From Hippasteria phrygiana (taxonomy: Eukaryota; Echinodermata; Asteroidea; Valvatida; Goniasteridae), in NCBI GenBank assembly GCA_037893225.1, contig JAZGUH010000331.1, positions 1,488,001 to 1,552,000 on the forward strand: a stretch of DNA of 64,000 bases, in the 5' to 3' direction. Numbering within the stretch: the stretch's first letter is position 1; each line of letters starts with the position of its first letter. The notes beneath the pieces were generated by a model. It was not told the DNA's origin. It saw only the letters and a list, made by a program, of their open reading frames with translations, and did no database searches. Made by a program: the position numbers and the translations under genes. This document shows, piece by piece, positions 56,308 through 64,000 of the stretch.

Positions 56308-56471
56308 TTTGATAACATCAACAATCCCTGTACGTACGAAGGCCTGCACGTATTATACACGTGTGATAATGGCACAAGCGCTCCGTTGTGCAATATATCA
56401 TGTAGTTTGCGCATGAGCGCTATGAGCAAAATGATATAGCGCCCTCGTGCGATTAAATTGATGTCGAGCTT
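56308..56471 (-). promoter_or_regulatory. GCN1: Presumed GCN1 5' UTR / core promoter region
   Basis: The only stretch between the GCN1 start codon and the upstream repeats. Moderately CpG-containing, without an evident TATA box at a fixed place. It is assigned only by position; the transcription start is not visible. Confidence 0.35.
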
Positions 56472-57087
56472 GGGCCGTGTCCGAAACGGGCTTCCACAGC
56501 TACGGCTACGGCTATTGTCAGCATTACTTCGCGTAGTTGCAATAGGCGCGCACCCAGACATTAGTACGGAAGCGTATTTAGGACATGGCCAAAAAAAAAT
56601 TCCCGCCCACTATTTCGCCCGGGCGGATTAGTATTTCGCCCGGGCGGATCAGTATTTCGCCGGCCGGGCGGATCAGTATTTCGCCCGGGCGGATTACTAT
56701 TTCGCCCGGGCGGATTACTATTTCGCCCGGGCGGATTACTATTTCGCCCGGGCGGATTACTATTTCGCCCGGGCGGATTACTATTTCGCCCGGGCGGATT
56801 ACTGTCGAAATGGCGAAACCCGTTAGCATATGTTCCGATTAATCCGCCCGGGCGGGATACTAATCCGCCCGGGCGAAATACTAATCCGCCCGGGCGAAAT
56901 ACTAATCCGCCCGGGCGAAATACTAATCCGCCCGGGCGAAATACTAATCCGCCCGGGCGAAATACTAATCCGCCCGGGCGAAATACTAATCCGGCCGGGC
57001 GAAATAGTGAGCAGCATTTTCTTTTCGTCATGTCCTAAATACGCTTCCGTACATTAGCCCTAGACAAGAGTTTCGGATGCAGCCTAA
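56472..57087. mobile_element. Possible element enclosing the hairpin minisatellite
   Basis: GGGCCGTGTCCGAAAC at the left and GTTTCGGATGCAGCC at the right are imperfect inverted repeats surrounding the 56565-57051 element. The duplication is not established. If real, a small MITE next to the GCN1 promoter received the hairpin element. Confidence 0.4.
56565..57051. mobile_element. Hairpin element built of inverted 21-bp minisatellites
   Basis: 487 bp; left TACGGAAGCGTATTTAGGAC, right GTCCTAAATACGCTTCCGTA, 6-bp duplication CATTAG (56559-56564, 57052-57057). Inside are nine units of TATTTCGCCCGGGCGGATTA(C) and, after a ~45-bp centre, eight units of TAATCCGCCCGGGCGAAATA(C), which are the reverse complement. 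All long ORFs here are by-products of the 21-bp period. Confidence 0.9.
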
Positions 57088-57240
57088 GTACGAAGCAGAA
57101 TTAAAGTAAAAAAGATTGGAACATAAAACGGAATGTTTTTTGAAAATCGAACGTGTTTTTATATCTAATACATTTTTTTAAAGAACGTGTTTTGAAACAT
57201 CGAACGTGTTTTGAAACATCGAACGTGTTTTTTTACCGAC

Positions 57241-57530
57241 CGAATGCATTTTCCAAAACCCAATGAAATTTCACAAACCTAACGTGTTTTTGTAACTCGA
57301 ATGCATTTTCCAAAACCGAATGAAATTTCACAAACCTAACATGTTTTTGCGATTCAAATGCATTTCCCAAAACCGAATGAAATTTTACAAACCTATAACG
57401 TGTTTTTGTAACTCGAATGCATTTTCCAAAACCGAATAAGATTTCACAAACCTAACATGTTTTTGCGATTCGAATGCATTTCCCAAAACCTAATGAAATT
57501 ACAAGCCTAACACGTCCTCACCAATCGAAA
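57241..57530. repeat. ~57-bp tandem repeat, 5 units in alternating A/B types
   Basis: The unit is AATGCATTTTCCAAAACC, then ATGAAATTTCACAAACCTAA, then C(G/A)TGTTTTTG with TAACTCG or CGATTCG. The two endings alternate, giving a ~114-bp higher-order period. Shorter GAACGTGTTTTGAAACATC repeats precede it (57170-57230). Confidence 0.85.
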
Positions 57531-57744
57531 GTATTTTTCCCCCCGACATAAAACAGCCGCAGGTTTTGAATATCATCCGACATCTTATTGCCTCCGAATT
57601 TTTAAAACATTCGATCTTTTTGACAGTGTTCAGCCCGGGTTTTGCCGAGTATATAGGCCTACCGAACTACACCTAAACCTTTCTTTGATTCGGAGGTAGT
57701 ATTGGCCCAAGACGTTAGGCAAGTCTTTGCATGGCGACCTGTCG

Positions 57745-58400
57745 GAAGCTAGCCCGCGATTCAGCCCGGTGCGCTTCGGCCGCGATTTAGCCCGGCGCGA
57801 TTTAGCCCGGCGCGATTTGGCCGATCAGGGCAGCAGCATATTGAAAACTAGAACCCATGCAATTTTGAATCAAATTTTTGAATAGATATCACCAAATCGA
57901 TACATCATATTTTTAGCATTGCTTTATGGGTTATTTAATTAATTGCTCGTTTCGAGAGGGCCCCTTTTAAAGATTTCTCCATTTTCTCGACACCGATTTC
58001 TCTCGGTTAGCCGCTGTGTAAAAGAAAGTGTACCGAACATATTTTGAAAAATCCTTTTTTTTTTTTTTTTTTTTATATTTTCAACGATTACCCTCTGGGC
58101 ACACTTAATTTAGGTTCAGCAAGGGTTTATTCCAAGAAAGAGTTCTGTTCCAATTAGCCGTTTAAAAAGGCACCGTTTTTAAGAATATCTGGAAATGCGG
58201 TATTTGCAGTTTCGTGTGAAATGCCGTCTTTGAGAAAAAGTGTACCGCGCATGTTTTGAAAAATTCGTATTTTTCTTTCATATTCATAATTACCACTTTC
58301 CTGGGCACACTTTCTGTTCTAATGATTCATTTAAAAAGGCACCGTTTTTAAGAATGTTGGGATATATGAATTTTTCATAATTCACGTCCCGCACACTTTT
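57745..58400. repeat. GCGATTTAGCCCGGC repeats and an imperfect ~190-bp duplication
   Basis: CGATTTAGCCCGGCG recurs four times at 57755-57822. The block AAAGTGTACCGAACATATTT..GGCACCGTTTTTAAGAAT (about 58020-58190) is repeated at about 58228-58365 with AAGTGTACCGCGCATG and the same GGCACCGTTTTTAAGAAT end. A T-run of about 20 is at 58057. Bases 58400-59540 have no recognised gene. Confidence 0.6.
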
Positions 58401-59544
58401 TTAACCGTCTCATCTAAATAACAACAGGCCTCGACGGTTCGAACACACTTCTCGACGATCGCAACGGTTTATCTAAAACTTCTTACTTTTGAGATTATCA
58501 TTCAGTAAAGGAAATGCGGCTTACAATTTGTTTATCGAGCACGCGATCCGGAAAATACAGCACTCAACTATCAATGTTCGCTCTTCAAATTCAAATTACA
58601 CAAACGAAGAGCATTTAAAATTTCCAAGCATTTGGCAAAGAACATGGTCAACTGATTTAATACCATTCCTTAGCATTTCCGACATTTTGGCGTGGCAATT
58701 CAAATGCATGGCTTGCATCGTTGTGGGTGAACAATCGCAGAGAACTGAGACAATGATAACACATTTTATTTCAAGACGATTCATTATTGCAATTTTAAGA
58801 ATTTTGCGAAGTTGATATAGGTACGAAGGAATATAAGAAATGACAATTTGAAATGAAAAAACAAATAGCTTAAGATGTCTTGTTTTCATTATTTTTTTTT
58901 TTTACTTTTCGTCCATTTGATTTGATTATTTTGAAAAGGCAAAGTGAAATTGATTGCACATAAACAGAAAGTAAGAATCAAAGGCAGAAACCGGATTAAC
59001 CGAACTGAAGCATGTTGTGCCGAACTGAATGACCAATGATGATTTCGTACTTCAATTAAATTGAAGGACAAATGTTTATTTCTAATGTTTATGCATTGCC
59101 ACATATAATTATGACCTGTTTGAAATGTCTAACGAAATTGAACTCCACGATCCAAATATCATCCAAAGAATAAGCAGCATGTTGTCCGCCGTATAAAACG
59201 AAAGTGAAGTATATTTCTAATTTATGCAGTGAATCTAAATATTTGAGCGTGCACGCGTTGATCTTCTTTCTTGGTTGGACGTACGGGTGGCGCCCTTTGT
59301 CCTATGCACAGTGCACACACTCCGGCATATATGCATTAACTGCTTTGCCTGCATAATTTGTCGCAGGATAGAATTTGTGTATATATATGATGAAAGATAT
59401 CGTTCTTTTTATGTAAAATGTATTGTCAAAAAGTGTGATTTGGGAGTTTGGAATCAGTCACGGGTCGAGGTCAATAACGGTGGACAACGTGCATATTATT
59501 ATAATTATGCATATTATATTATTATAAGTGGTGATCAAGCGACA

Positions 59545-59770
59545 TTCTACAGACGAATTTCACATAAGCCCCCGTCTGCGCACACCCGGGTTGAAAGCGA
59601 GACTCTCAAAGCTCAACAAAAATGGTGCTATTTGACACATTCATTCATTCATGCATGAATGAATCACGCCATAAATGGCAGTGCAGTGCACGTTCGGCGT
59701 CCTATAGTTATTTACTTCGCCTTCAGATCCTCGCTTTCAAACACGGAAGTGCGCAGATCGGTGTTATTTT
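59545..59770. repeat. Dispersed repeat shared with 51960-52140
   Basis: GAATTTCACATAAGCCCCCG, CGGGTTGAAAGCGAGA and CATTCATTCATGCATGAATG correspond to the intronic copy. The right part (CTCGCTTTCAAACACGGAAG) is inverted relative to the left, so it may be a MITE with GAAAGCGAG arms. Confidence 0.6.
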
Positions 59771-61180
59771 TTAGATTTTTGGGATTTTCTATTGCAGTCC
59801 GTTGTACGTAGGACCATTTTGTATGCTATTATATGAAGGTAAACCATCAGGTTAAACTAAAGTTTGTGCTTCTCCGGGTTCCATCTTATTGTTTTATTTA
59901 GTTGGAAATCACGTTCAGCAACACATTTTGTAAGGCTATCATTAATTTCCCGCGGGTCGGAACTAAGGGCGTAATACGTAAGGCATTGAACAAAGATGGC
60001 CAATGCCATTGACATTTAATCCCTGTACAACAATGCCATGGCTTTGCAGAGGAAGGCTGTCTGAGAGCGGATTTGTATAAATTATGGTATACTGAATAAT
60101 GTATGTATGGTCCGTCATCTGATATACCATTGGATGGTTCCCAAGTGGGCGGGCCCTATTGTTCTGCACAATGTTTTTATTGGATAGGACGCGTATAACG
60201 TCGACGGTGCAGTGAAAACTGTTTAAAACGAAAGAACACCAATATAGCGCCTGAACGATCATGTCGCACAACAGGATTGGTCCGTCGCACAACATTCGAG
60301 TTCACCGCACAATTTCGAGTTCGCCGCACAACTTTGGGTTTAGGGTTCGTCGCACCATGGTCGCACCACGTTACTTTGGTTGGTTCGCCGCACTGCCGTA
60401 AATGAGGGAGACCTCTGGTATTTATAGGCAGTGGAGGCTCGCTCGGGCTTAATAAAAAATGAGCATCTATTTAGGCATGAGCCAATAGTATTATCTTCCA
60501 TGTCGAAGGATCACATGACTAGTCACATGACTTAATGAGAGTGTCTGGTGCAAAGAGGCTGGTAACGTGTGCAAATACATAAAGGGAAATATAGAGAGAG
60601 ACGTGTGCAATTACACAGAGATGTGTGCAATCGTCAGATCTGGGTGCAAAAAGTGCTTACACAACTTCGTGAACAACCTTGATAGAATGAGTGACAACAT
60701 AAGGGTCACAGCGTCACTGGTCATAACATTACAGGGTAGGCCTACCTTACCACGCCCAGCCACGCGACCACGCAAGGGTGACATTCCATTCCCTCAAATT
60801 AAGTACGGGACTGAAATCTGGACCCGTGGGTATGTTGGGAAAGGAACAATTAGTTCGCTGATGGGCGAGGGGAGGTGTGGTCAGCCGCGCATATAAATCG
60901 CTGCATGAATAATAAATACTACAGCGCGTGGTATTGCATCATGTACTGTGTTGGTAAGAGACCCTGATGTGCAAGCTGTCAATTTACAATACATGGGTAA
61001 AATAAGGGAAATGTAAAATAAGTGAACTATAAAAAGACAACAAGAGTTGTGTACTCCGTGGACGGTGTAAAACCAGAGGGCGCTAGATTCTAGGTTCGCA
61101 ACAGTACCATGGTCATCAAGACCAAAATGAGCCGGCATTACAGGGTTAATTTGAGTTCAAGTGTATTTAGCTGAACTATA
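59771..61180. other. Intergenic stretch without recognised gene
   Basis: Contains GTCGCACAAC / GCCGCACAA short repeats at 60262-60395. An ORF of about 109 codons at 60567-60896 has no recognisable domain, RBS-like context or splice support. No host exon is claimed. Confidence 0.4.
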
Positions 61181-61183
61181 AAT

Positions 61184-61262
61184 GCTTGCTTGCTTGTTTG
61201 TTTGTTTGTTTGTTGGGGTGTTGGGGTGTTTGTTTGTTTGTTTGTTTGTTTGTTTGTTTGTT
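61184..61262. repeat. (GTTT)n microsatellite
   Basis: TTGC and TTTG tetranucleotide runs broken by two GTTGGG units near 61213-61230. Confidence 0.95.
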
Positions 61263-61632
61263 GGACTGGTCGCAACTATGAGGTAGTGGCGCATCAGTGC
61301 CCTCGTGGTGCAGAAGGATGACGATTTCTTGGCTTTCTACTTGCCAAGGTCTGAAGATCAATACAGCTGTAGAAACTGAAGCTGAGTTTCAAGTTCGATG
61401 TGTGATCTGGATGCCTCCATTTGCAGTTACAATTAATCTGACAATCTGCCATGAAGAACCTGTCGTATTCTTCTCGGCCAACTAGGGTCTCGAAGAATAA
61501 AAACTTCACAAAGATGACAAAATGAAGAAATGAGACAAATAAAGGAATAGGGCCTAAGTGAATGGATAAATAATGTCACGGAGGTATCCTCCATTATAAT
61601 ACATGTAGTTACATGTACTTATATACATGTAA

Positions 61633-62882
61633 GGGGCCATTCAAAATTGTCAATGTTTTAAAATTTTGATTTCTTTTCGAAAATGTGGGTGGGTCAAGGA
61701 AATTGATTGAAAATCGAAATTTACTTTTTAATAAAAAACATAAAGAAATGCTCTTTTCGATTCCCGCATTTCGATTCGTTTATTTTTTCAACCCTTACCC
61801 GTACGGCCTATGCGTAGTCTTAGACGTTGTGTCATCCGTTAACAGAGTGGATATTCTATACTTCATTTTTTAGACTGTTCTTATGGCTTTTCGGCATTTG
61901 GCAAAGCACTGCCGTATCGGGGCTGCATATTATTGATCAGATATAAAAACATGAAGGAAGAAACATCATCTTACGACTGCCATCGTCTTTGCTATATGCC
62001 TAAATGTATAATTAAAGCGTAGCAAGAATTCCTCTTTTTCGCAAAAAACGCTTGCAAAATGCTATATATGTAATGTCCTTCAAACGTTCAAAACGATGAA
62101 GTAACGTTTGTATATAATCACAATACATCTTTGAAATGTAAGTCTATAGACCTATTTCAATTCTCCCTAATTATAAGTCATGCGTCAAAATATACCCAAT
62201 CGAGTACGCACTGTAGACTGGTTCCCATCTCTACTGCTATCAATTAAATACCGCAGAAGAGACGGGAACCGTGCTAATAAGCATACACGTTGCTTGCGCG
62301 TTGATGCGAAGCCCTGGTAAAACTAAACATGTAGTACATGCATGATTTTTACACGAAAGGGGTATTGTGCGGCTTCGACTTCAAGAATTGAAAAAAGGAA
62401 TGACTTGTTAAAAAAAGTTGGCTGCAACACTGGCCGCCATGTGGGTATAGTCACTATGAACATCTAACAAAAGAAAACCCACGCAGTCCTTTGTTTGTAA
62501 CAAAGGACTGCGTGGGTTTCCTTTTGTTAGATGTTCATAGTGAGTGGACCATTCCTCCATTGGTGGACGATCTGAGTGGCGATATTGTGACAGAGAGCTT
62601 TGGCGGTGTTAAGTTTTGGAAAGTTGTTTAGGCCTACCGTTTCACAACATTTTTATCATGCCGTAATTTGTAGACGATTTTATCGCCATATCTGCGATAC
62701 AGCGGGAACAAATATCGACTACGAAAAAAATCAGTATCACCAGCGGTAGGTCAGAAGCTGATTATGAAACACAAGAAGTCATGGGGGCACGTGTTAAAGT
62801 GAAGGAGACCCACAGCTGCATCACGCTGTCATGAAACTGGGCATTCTATTATTTTAAAACATTGACAATTTTGAATGGCCCC
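61633..62882. mobile_element. DNA transposon with GGGGCCATTCAAAATTG ends (TAA duplication)
   Basis: 1250 bp; left GGGGCCATTCAAAATTGTCA, right TGACAATTTTGAATGGCCCC (about 33-bp near-perfect TIR), flanked by TAA (61630-61632, 62883-62885). A 3-bp TAA duplication fits PIF/Harbinger. No transposase recognised; it contains the hairpin at 62451. Confidence 0.82.
62451..62543. repeat. Near-perfect 45-bp-arm hairpin
   Basis: Left arm TCACTATGAACATCTAACAA.. and right arm ..TTGTTAGATGTTCATAGTGA pair along 45 bp with a single mismatch around a 3-nt loop (TGT). No coding content. Could be a very young palindromic insertion, a small-RNA hairpin, or an assembly artefact. Confidence 0.9.
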
Positions 62883-62995
62883 TAAAACGAAATACTTTCT
62901 CTCTTTAAACTCTTCTATTTTGTCCCGCCAAACACCGCTGTAGCGCGGTACCGTTGTTAAATCTGGAGGTTTTTCGCCACTAAAACGGCAAAAAA

Positions 62996-63345
62996 ACGAC
63001 CCGACGGCACGACGCAACATACGACGCGACGCCAGAATATGTACAAAAGTAATGGGAAAGAAGCGATGGCACGACGCGACGGCACAATGCAACGGAGCTG
63101 TCGTGCTGTCGCGTCGTATAGTCGCGTCGCATTTGGAAGAAGCGATGCGGTGTGTCGTAAATAGTACACCACACTATGGTGTACTATTTACGACACATCG
63201 CTTTGCCTCTTCCATACGCGACGCGACTATACGACGCGACGGCACGACGGCTGCGTTACATCGTGCCGTCGCGTCGTGCCGTCGCTTCTTTCCCATTACT
63301 TCTGGCGTCGCGTCGTGCGTCGCGTCGTGCCGTCGTGCCGTCGCG
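62996..63345. repeat. Imperfect palindrome, ~165-bp arms
   Basis: CGTAAATAGTACACCA (63157-63172) faces TGGTGTACTATTTACG (63178-63193). Outward, GACGCGAC and GGCACGACG motifs pair with interruptions out to GAAAGAAGCGATGGCACGAC / GCCGTCGCTTCTTTC. Confidence 0.8.
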
Positions 63346-63394
63346 TCGTTTTTTTCTAGCTTGCAGGTTTTCTTTCCTCAACGTCGCCCCTTCC

Positions 63395-63605
63395 GTCGCC
63401 CATCGCGTCGTACCGTCGTGCGTCGCGTCGTGCGTCGCGTCGTGTGTCGCGTCGTGCGTCGCGTCGTGCTCGCGTCGTGCGTCGCGTCGTGCTCGCGTCG
63501 TGCTCGCGTCGTGCTCGCGTCGTGCGTCGCGTCGTGTTTCGCGTCGTATTTCGCGTCGTGTTTCGCGTCGTGTTTTGCTTCGTGTTTCGCTTCGTGTTTC
63601 GCGTC
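63395..63605. repeat. GTCGCGTCGTGC-type tandem repeat
   Basis: Irregular 10-13-bp units of GCGTCGCGTCGT(G) run for about 200 bp, grading into TTTCGCGTCGTG units at the right. Period drift distinguishes it from the surrounding palindrome. Confidence 0.85.
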
Positions 63606-64000
63606 GAGTAGTCCGGTCATGCTATTGTGAACATGCGCAGTTGAAATACCGAACTGGCTCACAGAATAACCCGCTAATAAATTTAAATTTATGCGCGCAT
63701 GCGCTTAACCGCGCGGTGAACAAAAGGCCTGAGCTGTGTATTTGAAATGTGTAAAAAGACGATTTTGCTAGAATTGTGTTTGTATTTTCCCAATTTCCGT
63801 AGCAAACAATCTACAGAATCAACAACGGTACTGCGATAACAGCGGTGTCTGGCGGGACAAAATAAATATTGAAAAGAGAGAAAATATTTCGTTCCTGAGT
63901 ATCATAAGCCTTTTAGAGGTATGGCGGACACAATAGGAGGGCGCTGTCCACATAGCAACCGCACTTCCATGGGGAGTACGTCGCTGGTATTACGCACTGC

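Larger units (their letters stand above)
62886..63893. mobile_element. Element with AACGAAATA ends and GTCGCG-rich palindromic core
   Basis: Left AACGAAATACTTTCTCTC.. and right ..GAGAAAATATTTCGTT, with further inverted agreement inside (TTTTGTCCCGCCAAACACCG versus CGGTGTCTGGCGGGACAAAA). The duplication is unclear. The core is a ~350-bp imperfect palindrome centred at 63175, followed by a 12-bp-type tandem array. Long Arg/Ser-rich ORFs here are repeat artefacts. Confidence 0.7.

Noticed and set aside
56561..57057. Pro/Gly/Arg-rich repeat protein ORFs up to 156 codons on both strands
   Set aside because: They exist in several frames because the 21-bp unit is a multiple of three; no start context or domain supports a protein.
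58489..58815. Small upstream gene (108 codons)
   Set aside because: Composition matches the AT-rich background, no recognisable motif, and no support for a start or splicing.
63052..63745. Two overlapping ORFs of about 190 codons rich in Arg, Ser, Ala and Val
   Set aside because: They are translations of GTCGCG-type tandem repeats and a palindrome, not coding sequence.

Overview
This is eukaryotic nuclear DNA, most likely from a marine invertebrate. Evidence: a multi-exon gene with GT-AG introns, tRNA-derived SINEs, many animal-type DNA transposons, frequent ACATGTA-rich filler and an AT-rich base composition. I infer a deuterostome such as an echinoderm, hemichordate or cephalochordate, but nothing seen fixes the species. 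There is no sign of an operon, CRISPR array or prokaryotic gene.

The only host gene I can support is the 5' third of GCN1, the ribosome-associated HEAT-repeat activator of the eIF2-alpha kinase GCN2. It lies on the minus strand from the ATG at 56307 down to exon 20 at 3587 and continues off the left edge. I placed 20 coding exons by matching translated segments to the GCN1 protein family and by requiring splice sites and reading phases to agree. They sum to 2764 nt (921 codons plus 1 nt), equal to the phase expected at the last donor. One intron uses a GC donor. The encoded part runs from the N-terminus through the N-terminal HEAT region and the Lys/Glu-rich charged helix to the start of the central HEAT array. 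The eEF3-like and GCN2-binding regions lie outside the window.

Almost everything else is mobile DNA in the introns (intron 1 is about 13.2 kb) and upstream of the gene. Boundaries were set from terminal inverted repeats (TIRs) and target-site duplications (TSDs) read in the sequence. They include: (a) hAT-type elements with 8-bp TSDs, among them a family at 2247, 31530 and, as partial copies, 43548, 45370 and 50030; (b) TTAA-flanked (piggyBac-like) MITEs and larger elements, one nested in another and carrying a decayed THAP domain; (c) Mutator-like foldback elements with 9-bp TSDs, three of them nested just downstream of exon 1; (d) a Tc1/mariner relic with a broken transposase; (e) elements with a Myb/SANT-like ORF or a SWIM-like exon; (f) tRNA-derived SINEs, including a head-to-head dimer with a 14-bp TSD.

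Upstream of GCN1 (56308-64000) I see no recognisable host gene. The region holds an inverted minisatellite able to form a giant hairpin about 250 bp upstream of the start codon, 57-bp tandem repeats, a 1.25-kb element with TAA duplications containing a near-perfect 45-bp-arm hairpin, and a palindromic GTCGCG-rich element.
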